Source: a virus. From it: a stretch of 30,746 nucleotides of DNA. Location of the stretch: the IMG/VR virus record IMGVR_UViG_3300034109_000671, positions 1 through 30,746 of that record; one strand, given 5' to 3'. The notes beneath the pieces were generated by a model. The model saw nothing but the letters and a program-made list of their open reading frames with translations, did no database searches and was not told where the DNA came from. A program made the position numbers and the translations under genes. How positions within the stretch are numbered: position 1 is the stretch's first letter; each line of letters starts with the position of its first letter. This document shows, in pieces, positions 1 to 7,109 of this stretch.

Positions 1-107
1 GTGAACGTGCCGCCGTTGGTCGTGACGCGGGTCGCCCAATCCAGAGCTTCCGGGTGGGTGCCGCCAGAGGCTCGCGGCCGAAGCAACCTAGGACTCATCG
101 GGCACAT
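1..107 (-). CDS. Partial tail-fibre-like protein, running off the left edge
   Basis: An open minus-strand frame starts at an ATG at 105-107 (or the in-frame ATG at 96-98) and is still open at base 1. The translated stretch ends in ALDWATRVTTNGGTF, a pattern of the 'acidic/aromatic...NGG' kind often found near the start of domains in phage tail-tip and fibre proteins. It follows the fibre-like gene at 144-704 in the same reading frame, separated only by a TAG stop and 36 to 45 bases. No clear Shine-Dalgarno sequence precedes either ATG. Too little is visible to name a function, and the call rests on position and this short pattern. Confidence 0.4.
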   Translation of the reverse strand, partial: MCPMSPRLLRPRASGGTHPEALDWATRVTTNGGTF

Positions 108-143
108 GCGGGAATGTCCGTACTGTAGGGATGTGAGGCCGCG

Positions 144-704
144 CTAGATCACACGCCACCGCGACAGCGCGGTGAAGTAGATCAGCAGGGCGGCGCCGCC
201 GTTGGCGGCCATGACGTAGTCGCCGGCCCACGGCACGACCAGGCGGTTCGCCTCCGTGCTCGAGGTCGACTGGTGGCGGAGCGTGATAGCGTGGCTGCCA
301 GTGTTCACCAGGAGGATCGCCTGGCCGTTCGTGCCAGCGACGACCCCGGTGATGTTCCGGGCCGCGCTCGCGTCGAGCCGGAAGATGTCGCCGGTCCCTG
401 GGTTGTAGTTGTTCTGGTCGGCCGTGAGCTGGGCCGGGCTCGTCACGACGTTCGGGATCGCGTCAGCGCCGCCCGTCTGGTGAGTCGACGCATGGGTCGC
501 CGCCGCGTAGCTGCCGCTCGCTTGCTTGCCGTCGAGGGCCGTCTGAAGGCCGGTGATGTCGACGATCGCGTGGGTGTGCGGGAGGTCGCGGATCGAGCCG
601 AGCGTGACCTTCTGGGTCGTCGTGCCGGCGGCGTTGGTTGCCGGGACCACGGCGGCCGCGTTGGCCGTGCCGGATGGCAGTGCGGAGATCTTTACGTCGG
701 GCAT
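144..704 (-). CDS. Tail-fibre-like protein
   Basis: This 186-residue protein is rich in Ala, Thr, Gly and Asn. Residues about 43-62 carry the sequence HTHAIVDITGLQTALDGKQ, a segment very common in trimeric tail-fibre shafts, followed by HASTHQTGGAD, another fibre-like His-Thr stretch. The C-terminal part (about 100-186) is predicted to be beta-rich and could be a head or tip domain. Its start codon overlaps the stop of the 51-residue gene upstream, so the two are translationally coupled. It lies downstream of the replication genes rather than next to the tape measure gene, an unusual place for a fibre unless the phage genome is circularly joined near here. Function is inferred from composition and motif only. 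Confidence 0.7.
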   Translation of the reverse strand: MPDVKISALPSGTANAAAVVPATNAAGTTTQKVTLGSIRDLPHTHAIVDITGLQTALDGKQASGSYAAATHASTHQTGGADAIPNVVTSPAQLTADQNNYNPGTGDIFRLDASAARNITGVVAGTNGQAILLVNTGSHAITLRHQSTSSTEANRLVVPWAGDYVMAANGGAALLIYFTALSRWRVI

Positions 705-859
705 CAGTTCTGCTCCGTCCGGAGGTAGTTCCCGTTCTCGGCCTTAAGCTGGTCGCCGGCCTCGGTCAGGATCGTCGCCGGCGATGCCGGGCGGCGCTTC
801 AGCCGCTTCCGCATCAGCGAGAGGATCCGGAGATTTCGAGGCCGGTAGCGGATCGCCAT
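704..859 (-). CDS. Small basic protein of 51 residues, fibre-associated
   Basis: The frame is open further upstream, but the ATG at 857-859 gives a 51-residue product beginning MAIRYRPRNL, and starts upstream of it would lie inside the HTH gene at 867-1202. The N-terminal half is strongly basic (RKRLKRRP). The C-terminal half reads ILTEAGDQLKAENGNYLRTEQ, resembling the 'LTEAG..L..E.G..L.TE' repeats I know from short phage structural proteins next to tail-fibre genes. It overlaps the start of the fibre gene at 704. It may belong to the virion, but this is a weak inference. Confidence 0.5.
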   Translation of the reverse strand: MAIRYRPRNLRILSLMRKRLKRRPASPATILTEAGDQLKAENGNYLRTEQN

Positions 860-866
860 GGTCGTG

Positions 867-1202
867 TCAGTGTCCGGTCGGCCTGCCGTTGCTTGAACCG
901 ACCCAGGCCTTCTCGCGCTCCTCGTCCGTCCATCGTGCCTGGGCCTCGAGCACGAGCCTGCCCCAGATCTCCTCGGGGCTGGGGTCTGGCGATGGTGGCC
1001 GCCGGTTGCCGCCACGGCCGCGCCTGGGGAGGTCGGCGAGCTGGTCGTTCAGCCGCGCGCGGATCACGTCCACCGTGACGCCGGCCGCCCTGGCGACCTC
1101 GTCGCGGCTTCCACCGGCTGCCCACAGCTCCCGCGCCGCCTGCTCCTGCTCGGGCGACAGGAGCCGCTTCTGGCACGGTCCAGGGTCACGACGGCGGCGC
1201 AT
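867..1202 (-). CDS. Helix-turn-helix protein, possible late or early regulator
   Basis: This 111-residue protein has an HTH-like segment at about residues 15-52: LSPEQEQAARELWAAGGS, then DEVARAAGVTVDVIRARL, which fits a resolvase or sigma-like HTH. A second conserved-looking block, PSPEEIWGRLVLEAQARW, follows at about 73-90 and is of a type seen in small phage regulators. Its start overlaps the 3' end of the RusA gene by 17 bases, so it is translated from the same early transcript. It could regulate late genes or be a small terminase-like DNA binder. The HTH call is moderate and the biological role is open. Confidence 0.6.
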   Translation of the reverse strand: MRRRRDPGPCQKRLLSPEQEQAARELWAAGGSRDEVARAAGVTVDVIRARLNDQLADLPRRGRGGNRRPPSPDPSPEEIWGRLVLEAQARWTDEEREKAWVGSSNGRPTGH

Positions 1203-1650
1203 CGGGGAGCCTCGTGATCGTGACCACCGTCCGGGCCAGCTCGCCGCGGCTCGCGTATCGCTTGCGACATCGCCCCTCGACGACCTGGCTGTCGTCGTGC
1301 CAGATCGCCCCGGAGTTGGTGATCGCGTCCTGGACGCCCTTCGCGAGGTTGTCCCAGTCGCCGTTCCGGTGGCCGGGATAGCCTGGGCTCCCGGCCCGCA
1401 GCTCGCCGCCCTTCGTCAGGTGTGACGGCGGCCGCTCGAAGACCGCTTCGATGTCGATCGCGTGGGGGGCGTCTGTCGACTGCCAGCCGCGCCGCTTGGC
1501 CTCCAGGGACGCGCGGATCTGGAGCGCTTGCTTGTAGATGCCGATCCCGTTCTTCGTCGGCGTGTACATCCGCCCGCCGCGCGTGCTCCGGGGCCGCGGC
1601 TGCGGGATCGGCGGGCCGTCCAGCGAGAACGTGATCGAGGTCGCATCCAT
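1186..1650 (-). CDS. rusA: RusA-family Holliday junction resolvase
   Basis: The frame is open far upstream, but the ATG at 1648-1650 gives a 154-residue protein of normal RusA length starting MDATSITFSLDGPPIPQPRPR. RusA family features are clear. The N-terminal beta strand has a PPIPQPRPR motif. The acidic active-site cluster is GDWDNLAKGVQDAI (residues about 97-110: D98, D100, N101, D108), then IWHDDSQV (D119, D120). RusA enzymes are homodimeric Mg-dependent endonucleases that resolve four-way DNA junctions, here presumably made during phage recombination or replication before packaging. It sits at the end of a recombination and replication operon with the Sak4-like ATPase and SSB-like protein. 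Confidence 0.9.
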   Translation of the reverse strand: MDATSITFSLDGPPIPQPRPRSTRGGRMYTPTKNGIGIYKQALQIRASLEAKRRGWQSTDAPHAIDIEAVFERPPSHLTKGGELRAGSPGYPGHRNGDWDNLAKGVQDAITNSGAIWHDDSQVVEGRCRKRYASRGELARTVVTITRLPDAPPS

Positions 1651-1691
1651 GCGACCCCGAAGGTAGGCGGGCCGCAGCCTGAATCCAGCCT

Positions 1692-1991
1692 CTAACGGTC
1701 GGCCAGGGAGACCGCGTGCCGGTACAGATCGTCCGGGTCCATCCGGTCGTAGTACACGCAGATCACGACATCGGCATCGACGCCGTACTGGCCCTTCAGC
1801 AGGGCCCGGAGCTGGTCGAGCTTCGTCGCCGCGGCGTGGGTGAACTTCTCCGGGAACGAACAGCGGATGTACGTCGCCCGCCCCCAGGCGTGATCGTAGA
1901 AGATCTGGGCCGGGGCGTGCTCGTACTTGCCGGGGGCGTAGACCGTCCGGCAGGCCTCGGTCATCTGCTCGGCCGTGATGTCGAGGATCAT
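1692..1991 (-). CDS. Hypothetical early protein of 99 residues
   Basis: I do not recognise this protein. It begins MILDITAEQMTEACRTVY and is rich in aromatic residues (IFYDHAWGRATYIR, VVICVYYDRMD), with a helical N-terminus and a mixed acidic C-terminus. Its start overlaps the end of the replication-initiator-like gene at 1988 by four bases (ATGA), showing translational coupling, and the RusA gene follows 41 bases later. Position suggests a role in replication or recombination. No catalytic or metal-binding motif is evident. Confidence 0.6.
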   Translation of the reverse strand: MILDITAEQMTEACRTVYAPGKYEHAPAQIFYDHAWGRATYIRCSFPEKFTHAAATKLDQLRALLKGQYGVDADVVICVYYDRMDPDDLYRHAVSLADR

Positions 1992-2851
1992 GCGGATGCG
2001 GCCTCCTGGCGGAGCTTGTCGGCCAGGGCCCGCCGTGTGGCCTCGAACCGGGCCGCGTCGTCGCCCTGGAAGCCCTGGGCCGGCGGCCGGTCGTCCGGGC
2101 CGCGCGGGCCGGGGCCGGCCTTCGTGGCTGGCGGCTTGTCATACTGCCCGCCCAGGACGCGGTCGACGAAGCCCTGGCCGCAGAGCTGGGGCAGCGTGAC
2201 TGGCGTCCGGAAGTAGCGGCACTGCGGGAGCCGCTGGATCGCCTGCTGGGCCAGCTCGAGCCAGCCGGCCTCCGCGAGCCGCGCCTCGGCCTGCTGCGGC
2301 GGGGCAGGGGATCGCCACCGCTGCGGGTCCTCGTCCCGCCTGCCGGCGTTCCAGGCGGCTTGCAGGGCGTCCCAGTCGGCGGCCGGCGTGGCCGCTGCCG
2401 GCTGCTCCGGCTTCCGTCGCGCAGCTTTCCGCGCGGAGGAGGAGGAATCTGTACTCTCCTCTCCTCTGCTGGCGCGCGGCTGGCGCTGCTGCGCCATTTC
2501 AGCGTCAGCGTAGCGCCGCTGCCGGTCGTTTTTGCAGGCGCGAGCCTTCGCCGCCATCGAAAACCGACGACCCCATCCTGGGATCGTGGCGGTCCCGACC
2601 TCGGCGTCGAACTCGATCCAGCCTACCGACTCGACGTGTCTCCAGAATTCCGCCTCGCCCCCGCAGACCCTCGCGAGCCGCTCCGGGGTCGCTCTGGCCG
2701 TTCCGTCCGCGGAGTTGAGACTCGCCCATCCCCAGAGCTGGAGGAGGCGGTACACGACCACCTCGACGCCCTGGCCGGACAAGTCGACGAGCTCCTGGAC
2801 CTCCGGCTTCGAGCCGAGGGCGATGTCGACTGGTATCCACTCACCGGCCAT
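1988..2851 (-). CDS. Replication-initiator-like (replisome organiser) protein
   Basis: The 287-residue product starts MAGEWIPVDIALGSKPEVQEL, the typical opening of phage replisome-organiser proteins with an N-terminal winged-helix domain (residues about 1-100, including VVYRLLQLWGWA and ATPERLARVCGG). A low-complexity linker at about 115-160 holds a serine run and many Ala, Arg and Pro. The C-terminal half (160-287) is helical and could contact a helicase, as lambda O or DnaD-like proteins do. It overlaps the winged-helix gene at 2841-3221. Its place between an ssDNA-binding protein and a resolvase fits origin binding. Exact family is not certain, and no helicase or polymerase gene is visible, so host enzymes would be recruited. 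Confidence 0.65.
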   Translation of the reverse strand: MAGEWIPVDIALGSKPEVQELVDLSGQGVEVVVYRLLQLWGWASLNSADGTARATPERLARVCGGEAEFWRHVESVGWIEFDAEVGTATIPGWGRRFSMAAKARACKNDRQRRYADAEMAQQRQPRASRGEESTDSSSSARKAARRKPEQPAAATPAADWDALQAAWNAGRRDEDPQRWRSPAPPQQAEARLAEAGWLELAQQAIQRLPQCRYFRTPVTLPQLCGQGFVDRVLGGQYDKPPATKAGPGPRGPDDRPPAQGFQGDDAARFEATRRALADKLRQEAASA

Positions 2852-3221
2852 CAGTTGGCCCTCCTACTGTTGCGTTGGCGATCGCCCACAACCTCGCCCC
2901 GGCCGTCCCGTGGCCCTTCTGGCGAACCGCGAACCCGACGGCCTCGATCCGGCCGGCCCTCGCGAGCGACGCGATCACCGGCCCGAAGGCCCGCGTGTCG
3001 TGCGGCACGATCCCGGCCGCGATGCACTCGTTCACGAGCTGCTCGCCGGAGAGCGGGCCGCCAGCGCGGCCGAGGGCCGACATCACGACGACCTTCGCGG
3101 CCTCGCGGTCCCAGCCGGCGGCCTCGGCCTTCGCCTGGCAGGCATCGGCGGCCTTCTCGCCGGCCGCGCGGGCGGCCGCGAACATCGGGAGATCACACTG
3201 GGCGTCGATGAAGGTCGGCAT
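2841..3221 (-). CDS. Winged-helix-like early protein
   Basis: The ATG at 3219-3221 overlaps the stop of the upstream gene (TGATG), so I chose it over an in-frame start further up. The 126-residue product has FAAARAAGEKAADACQAKAEAAG at its N-terminus, then a helical block and RAFGPVIASLARAGRIEAVGF at about residues 78-98, which has the recognition-helix-plus-wing pattern. It ends with QKGHGTAGARLWAIA. The 'AFGPV...L.RAG.I..VG......GHGTAG...W' pattern recurs in small early proteins of many temperate phages. It probably binds DNA and works with the replication-initiator-like protein encoded directly downstream. Function is unproven. Confidence 0.6.
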   Translation of the reverse strand: MPTFIDAQCDLPMFAAARAAGEKAADACQAKAEAAGWDREAAKVVVMSALGRAGGPLSGEQLVNECIAAGIVPHDTRAFGPVIASLARAGRIEAVGFAVRQKGHGTAGARLWAIANATVGGPTDGR

Positions 3222-3421
3222 CACAGGGCCTCCACGCCGGGGCCGGATGTCGATGTCGCCCGGTAGGCCGCGGCGGCCGTCTCGGCGAGCTCGACGCACT
3301 GGAGCGCGGCCTCGGTAGGGTCGCGGCCCTGCTCGACGACCTCGAGGGCCAGCCTCACGACCAGGTCATGGGCAAGCTGCCAGGTCCGCTCCTCCCAGTC
3401 AGGACGAAAAGTCGCCACCAT
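3221..3421 (-). CDS. Hypothetical protein of 66 residues
   Basis: A small helical acidic protein beginning MVATFRPDWEERTWQLAHDLV. Its start lies inside the 3' end of the recombinase gene (23-base overlap) and its stop overlaps the next start, so it is tightly packed into the early operon. There is no recognised domain. It looks like a real gene because the frame is bounded by coupled starts and stops on both sides. Confidence 0.5.
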   Translation of the reverse strand: MVATFRPDWEERTWQLAHDLVVRLALEVVEQGRDPTEAALQCVELAETAAAAYRATSTSGPGVEAL

Positions 3422-4247
3422 GATTCCCTCCGTGGATCAGTTCCGGGGTCTTCGGCGCGTTCCGTCGCACCTGGGTCCAGTCGATGTACGCCTTCGCGGC
3501 CAGGTCCATCGTCCGATGGCCCAGGTGATGCCGGGCCTTGCCGGGCTCGGCCATTTCGATGTGGGTCGCGCCGCTCCTGCGGAGCCATTTCGATGTCCCG
3601 CCGATGCCGACCTCGTCGAGGAACTGCCGCATCAGCCGCATGGACTGCCGCTTGCCGACGGCCCAGCCGAGGATCGTCCCGTCCTGCGAGTGGGCGAGCA
3701 TCTCGCGGCAGGCTTCCAGGCAGGCCGGCGAGAGCGTGCGGACGATCGGGTCGCCCGTCTTCGACTGCGTCCACGAGATCGTGTCCCGGTCGATCTGCTC
3801 GCCCCGGAGCGCGAACAGGTCGCCCCACCGGCTCCCGGCCTCGTAGCCGAGCAGCAGCCAGGCCCGCAGCGTGAGCCCCTTCGACGCCCCAGACAGCAGG
3901 AGCTTCCGGTCATACTTCCGCGTCGCCTCGATCGCGGCCCGGAGCTGCTCGACAGTCCAGGCCTTCGTCGGGGCGCGGCGGGCTTTGATCCGGACCACGC
4001 CGCGAGGGGCGTCCTCGATCAGCCGGGACTCGTAAGCCCACCGCCAGAGCGAGACGAGCACGACCCGCTCCGACCGGACCGTGACGCTACTCCGCTCCTC
4101 GGATCGCCGCCGTAGAAACCGATTGACGGCCTCGGCGGTCGGATGCTTGACGAGCTTCGCGATCCTACGGACGTTGTTCCGGTAGGTCGGCGTGACGACC
4201 CGCTCGTCCAGGTATCGCTCCGCGATGTCTGCGAATGTGATGTCCAT
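3399..4247 (-). CDS. Tyrosine recombinase, operon-borne second copy
   Basis: I chose the ATG at 4245-4247 (MDITFADIAERY, preceded by AAGGG) over one 51 bases upstream, which would add a short Arg-rich tail. The 282-residue protein has an N-terminal SAM-like core-binding domain (about 1-90) and a C-terminal catalytic domain. Visible catalytic positions are R140 (GSRWGDLFAL), K163 (TQSKTG), R223 in KWLRR, H244 in LGH and the nucleophile Y254 (AKAYID). The usual His of the HxxR box is Lys220. It lies inside the early operon, not beside attP. It may resolve genome multimers or act with the integrase at 8207, whose RWGD...WTQSKTG core it closely resembles. Confidence 0.85.
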   Translation of the reverse strand: MDITFADIAERYLDERVVTPTYRNNVRRIAKLVKHPTAEAVNRFLRRRSEERSSVTVRSERVVLVSLWRWAYESRLIEDAPRGVVRIKARRAPTKAWTVEQLRAAIEATRKYDRKLLLSGASKGLTLRAWLLLGYEAGSRWGDLFALRGEQIDRDTISWTQSKTGDPIVRTLSPACLEACREMLAHSQDGTILGWAVGKRQSMRLMRQFLDEVGIGGTSKWLRRSGATHIEMAEPGKARHHLGHRTMDLAAKAYIDWTQVRRNAPKTPELIHGGNHGGDFSS

Positions 4248-4264
4248 CGTTTTCCCTTGTGTTG

Positions 4265-4283
4265 GCCCGCGTCTCGTGCGGGC
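4265..4283. other. Short hairpin upstream of the second recombinase
   Basis: GCCCGC and GCGGGC form a perfect 6-bp stem around a 7-base loop, 18 bases before the recombinase start. It would fold in the mRNA leader just before the ribosome binding site. There is no U-run, so it is not a standard terminator; it could tune translation or be chance in GC-rich DNA. Between it and 4415 I see only two copies of GCCGGCGTT (4331-4339 and 4352-4360) in an otherwise gene-free stretch. Confidence 0.35.
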
Positions 4284-4415
4284 GACCGGCCGAGTCACTC
4301 AGCGAAAGGAGGTTTTTCCGAGCCTCGACTGCCGGCGTTGGTCCGCACTAGGCCGGCGTTACGGGCGGATGCGGCTCCGTGCTTCGCCGCTGCGGCCACC
4401 GCGGGCCGGCGGTAG

Positions 4416-4697
4416 CTACCAGGTCGGTGAGTCCCACGGCACACTCCGCTTCCTTAGTCCCTCAGCCTGCGCCGTCAGCCTCACGGCTCGGGCTTCGATG
4501 ATGTCGGCCGCGTCGCGGTCGGCCTCCGCTCGGTCGACGTACCAGCCGTCGGCCTCGTGGAGGACCTGGCCGCAGCGGACGAGCGTCTGCTCGCCGAGCT
4601 GCTCGAGCTGCCCGACCATCGTGATCGTGCCCACACCGTGCGGCTCGATCATGTCGGTGATCACGACCTTGTAGACCGTGTCAGAAGGGGATCGCAT
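4416..4697 (-). CDS. Hypothetical early protein of 93 residues
   Basis: Starts MRSPSDTVYKVVITDMIEPHG and shows a beta-rich N-terminal half followed by an acidic helix (DRAEADRDAADIIEARAVRL). It overlaps the end of the SSB-like gene by 17 bases and so belongs to the recombination operon. No domain is recognised. It ends with WDSPTW. The stretch between its stop and the recombinase start (4248-4415) has no gene. Confidence 0.5.
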   Translation of the reverse strand: MRSPSDTVYKVVITDMIEPHGVGTITMVGQLEQLGEQTLVRCGQVLHEADGWYVDRAEADRDAADIIEARAVRLTAQAEGLRKRSVPWDSPTW

Positions 4698-5166
4698 CGG
4701 GATTGCCCTCCGTCGTCGCCGCGTGGGCCTTCGCCGCCTGCGACCGCTTCGCGGCCGGCTTCTCCTCGGCCTTGGCCCCCGGCACGTCGGCCACCATGGC
4801 CGGGAGGAACTTCCGGGCGTTCACGAACACCTTCCCGGCGTTGCCCTCTCGGTGGTAGACCTGGCAGCGAACCCACCGGCCGGCCAGGTCGCCGACCTCC
4901 GTCGCCCGCCACTGCTCGGCCGTGAGGCCGATCGCCTTCGCCAGGCTGGCGACGATCCGGGCCGCCCAGTCCTTATCCTTCGGCAGCTCGACCCACACCC
5001 AGCCGTAGCGCGGCTCGCTGTGGGCAAGCGTGACCGTCAGCCGCTTGTCGGTCTCCGTCACTCGTTTGATCTGGAACGTGTGCTCACCTTCCGGCACGAG
5101 CTCACGCTCCAGGGCGGTCGGCTGCGCCGGCTCTTCCAGGTCGATGTCCTCAAATCCCCAGTCCAT
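4681..5166 (-). CDS. DUF669-like single-strand DNA-binding protein
   Basis: This 161-residue protein begins MDWGFEDIDLEE and has a beta-rich core (about 20-120) with KRVTETDKRLTVTLAHSEP and WVRCQVYHREGNAGKVFVNARKFLP, matching my memory of DUF669 phage proteins. A disordered Ala/Lys linker then leads to the C-terminal tail GNPDAIPF, very like the DDIPF tip with which bacterial SSB proteins recruit partners. I infer it coats ssDNA during phage recombination. It lies two genes after the Sak4-like ATPase, a partnership known from other phages. The start at 5166 is followed by a plausible leader; no other start competes. Confidence 0.7.
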   Translation of the reverse strand: MDWGFEDIDLEEPAQPTALERELVPEGEHTFQIKRVTETDKRLTVTLAHSEPRYGWVWVELPKDKDWAARIVASLAKAIGLTAEQWRATEVGDLAGRWVRCQVYHREGNAGKVFVNARKFLPAMVADVPGAKAEEKPAAKRSQAAKAHAATTEGNPDAIPF

Positions 5167-5178
5167 AGGTCAGTTCTC

Positions 5179-5421
5179 CTACTTCGCTTCCGTTCCACTG
5201 CGGCCCGTATACGCTCGGACCGCTTCGATCATTTCTGCCGTGTAGCCCGCCGGCCCCGGTGCCGCTCGTGTCCTCAGTCCCGCGACCACGAGGGCCTCGC
5301 GGATCCGCTTGTCGCTCCGGTGGACGCCGGCCGACCGGCAGGCCACCACGAACTCCTTCCAGGACATGCCGCCCGTCTCGTCGCGGCGACGTTGGGCGGG
5401 CCACCGGTCAAACCACGACAT
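5179..5421 (-). CDS. Hypothetical small early protein
   Basis: An 80-residue basic protein (MSWFDRWPAQRRRDETGG) with a possible small HTH in SWKEFVVACRSAG and RSDKRIREALVVAGL at about residues 20-48. It overlaps the 3' end of the Sak4-like gene by 14 bases and precedes the SSB-like gene by 12 bases. A second Met at residue 19 is an alternative start and would leave 62 residues. It may be a DNA-binding accessory to recombination; that is inference from context. Confidence 0.5.
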   Translation of the reverse strand: MSWFDRWPAQRRRDETGGMSWKEFVVACRSAGVHRSDKRIREALVVAGLRTRAAPGPAGYTAEMIEAVRAYTGRSGTEAK

Positions 5422-6364
5422 CCGCGCCCTCTGGTTCGATGGTGTTGTGGCGGGCGTTGACCTCGCCCATCAGTCCGGCGACCTCCACGTCGGAGAGCTG
5501 GCCGTCGCTGGCGAGCTCCTCGATCCGGTCGCCGATCCGGCCAAGGGTCCGGACATCCTTCGCGTCGCGGATGTACTGGGCGATCTGTTCGACGAGCGGC
5601 ACGTCGGCCGGGGCCTTCTTCTTCGCGGCCACAGTTGCGGCCACGGCCGGGGGCTCGAAGATGGTGGCGAGCGAGCCGATGCCCATCGGCATAACGGACG
5701 GCAGGCCGAACCTGTTCTTCGCGTCCCATGCCGCCGACCGCTCGGCGTACATCACCCGCTCCTTCCCGCCGGCCGCCTTCTTCCGGCCGTCGGCCCCCTC
5801 GACGATCGAGGTTTTATAGGTCGCGAAGAGGAGGAGGTCCGACCACTCCTTTACGATCGGGGCGGTTTGCTTCGTCAGCTTCAGCTCGTAGCGGTCGAAG
5901 CCGTCTTGCATGTCCGGCGGGCTGGTCCGCTTCACCTGGGCGTGTGCGACCAGCACGACATGCAGGCCGCGGGCCACCAGGTCGTCGGCGAGCTGGAGGA
6001 ACCGGCCGATCCGCTCGGCGACGAGCGTGTATCCCTTGCCGAAGCCGAAGTCCTCGATCGACTTCTTTCCGCTCGTGCGGAGGATCTGCTCGATCATCGC
6101 CCGCTCGGCCCAGTCGACGGAGTCGATCACGACCGTCTCGAAGCCCTGGGCGTCGCGGGCCAGCTCGTGGAGCGAGCCCTCGAGCGTGGCCCAGTCGGGG
6201 CATGAGACACGAGCCACGTCCAGATGTCGCGTCCCGTCCTCGGTGTCGAGGACGAGCGGCGTCGGGAACTGCGACGCGAGCGTCGACTTCCCGATCCCCT
6301 CGGTCCCGTAGATCACCGCCCGCACATGCGACCGCTGCCGGCCGCGCACAATCTTCAGAGCCAT
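5408..6364 (-). CDS. Sak4-like RecA-fold ATPase for recombination
   Basis: This 318-residue protein has a Walker A motif GTEGIGKST at residues 20-28, a Walker B-like strand ETVVIDSVDW at about 95-104, and the later strand LHVVLVAHAQVKR at about 153-165 typical of RecA-fold phage ATPases. These match 'phage nucleotide-binding protein' or Sak4 single-strand annealing family members, which stimulate annealing together with an SSB. The C-terminus has a flexible AAKKKAPAD linker and a helical tail (residues about 260-318). It starts the recombination block, followed by the SSB-like gene and, further down, RusA. A role as a DnaB-like loader is an alternative I cannot exclude. Confidence 0.75.
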   Translation of the reverse strand: MALKIVRGRQRSHVRAVIYGTEGIGKSTLASQFPTPLVLDTEDGTRHLDVARVSCPDWATLEGSLHELARDAQGFETVVIDSVDWAERAMIEQILRTSGKKSIEDFGFGKGYTLVAERIGRFLQLADDLVARGLHVVLVAHAQVKRTSPPDMQDGFDRYELKLTKQTAPIVKEWSDLLLFATYKTSIVEGADGRKKAAGGKERVMYAERSAAWDAKNRFGLPSVMPMGIGSLATIFEPPAVAATVAAKKKAPADVPLVEQIAQYIRDAKDVRTLGRIGDRIEELASDGQLSDVEVAGLMGEVNARHNTIEPEGADVVV

Positions 6365-6368
6365 ATCG

Positions 6369-6590
6369 TCAGTCCTCCCGTGAAATGAAGCCGGGGGCGT
6401 TTCCTTCCACCCCTCGGCCGCGGTTGCATCCCTTCCCGGCCGGCCTCCGCCGGCATCCTCCGCCGTGGCATCCGTTGCCGCGGCGGTCCTCCTGAATCTT
6501 CAAGGCCACGATCCCCAGGGCCGCGACCGAGATCACGAAGAGCGTGATCGAGAACGCGAGGCCGGCGATCACGAGTCCGTCGAGCGTCAT
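6369..6590 (-). CDS. Small membrane protein with Cys-rich tail
   Basis: The ATG at 6588-6590 overlaps the stop of the upstream gene (ATGA). The 73-residue product has one long hydrophobic helix, LVIAGLAFSITLFVISVAALGIVAL (about residues 5-30), then a charged turn and a GNGCHGGGCRRRPAGKGC tail with three cysteines. It probably spans the inner membrane once with a cytoplasmic or periplasmic Cys-rich tail that could bind metal. The function is unknown; superinfection exclusion is a possible but unsupported idea. The stop lies four bases before the Sak4-like gene start. Confidence 0.5.
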   Translation of the reverse strand: MTLDGLVIAGLAFSITLFVISVAALGIVALKIQEDRRGNGCHGGGCRRRPAGKGCNRGRGVEGNAPGFISRED

Positions 6591-6829
6591 TCCCACGACC
6601 TCCCGTCGGTGTCGTTCACGAGCGCGGCCGCCGCATCGCGGACAACCTTCGCCCGCAGGCGGGCCGACTTCAGGGCGATCGGGGCCGAGGCCTCGACCTC
6701 GTAGGCCAGCAGCTCGTCGAGACTGCGGTAGCAGGCGAAGAGCCGCTGGAGGTTGCCCGCGCATCGCTGCCGCCAGCTATGCCACGGGCCGGGCCGGTTG
6801 GCCGCTCGGTGGTGTGCGGTTCTGGTCAT
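6587..6829 (-). CDS. Hypothetical protein of 80 residues
   Basis: A basic, mostly helical protein (MTRTAHHRAANRPGPWHSW ... LDELLAYEVEASAPIALKSARLRAKVV). It starts two bases after the stop of the preceding gene and overlaps the following membrane-protein gene. No known domain or motif is visible. It is kept because of its tight operon fit and codon use like its neighbours. Confidence 0.5.
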   Translation of the reverse strand: MTRTAHHRAANRPGPWHSWRQRCAGNLQRLFACYRSLDELLAYEVEASAPIALKSARLRAKVVRDAAAALVNDTDGRSWE

Positions 6830-6831
6830 GT

Positions 6832-7074
6832 TCAGAACTCCGCGATCTGCGAGGCGGCGATCGTGTGGGCCTGGCCCTCGTCGTCGCGGACGATCAGGCC
6901 GTACCAGTCGGCCCGCTCGACCTTGCCCTGGCGGGGCATCGCTCCGACGGTCGGCGAGAACCAGATCGAGTCGCCGACCGCGTGGGGCGTCGCGCGGCCG
7001 TAGGTCTCGGCCATCCCGGCGGCGGCCGCTGCGGCCTCCGCGTCCCCCGGCATCCGTTCCGTGTTGGCGTGCAT
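6832..7074 (-). CDS. Hypothetical early protein of 80 residues
   Basis: The ATG at 7072-7074 is preceded by GGAG nine bases upstream, better than any start further up the open frame. The protein (MHANTERMPGDAEA) has an Ala-rich helix and then a beta-rich C-terminal half with HAVGDSIWFSPTVGAMPRQGKVERADW, reminiscent of a small SH3-like or KOW-like barrel. It stands near the start of the early operon, after the candidate micropeptide. Function is not known. Confidence 0.5.
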   Translation of the reverse strand: MHANTERMPGDAEAAAAAAGMAETYGRATPHAVGDSIWFSPTVGAMPRQGKVERADWYGLIVRDDEGQAHTIAASQIAEF

Positions 7075-7109
7075 GCCATTTCTCCGTAGCGTGTAATGAG
7101 GGGCAAAAA

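Noticed and set aside
1-146. Plus-strand frame ending MRECPYCRDVRPR, with a CPYC zinc-knuckle look
   Set aside because: It has only one Cys pair and runs opposite to the fibre-like frame, which is in register with the neighbouring gene; I take the CPYC as chance.
1186-2142. Long 318-residue version of the RusA frame
   Set aside because: The upstream part overlaps two other genes in other frames and is Arg/Pro-rich noise; the ATG at 1648-1650 gives a normal RusA length.
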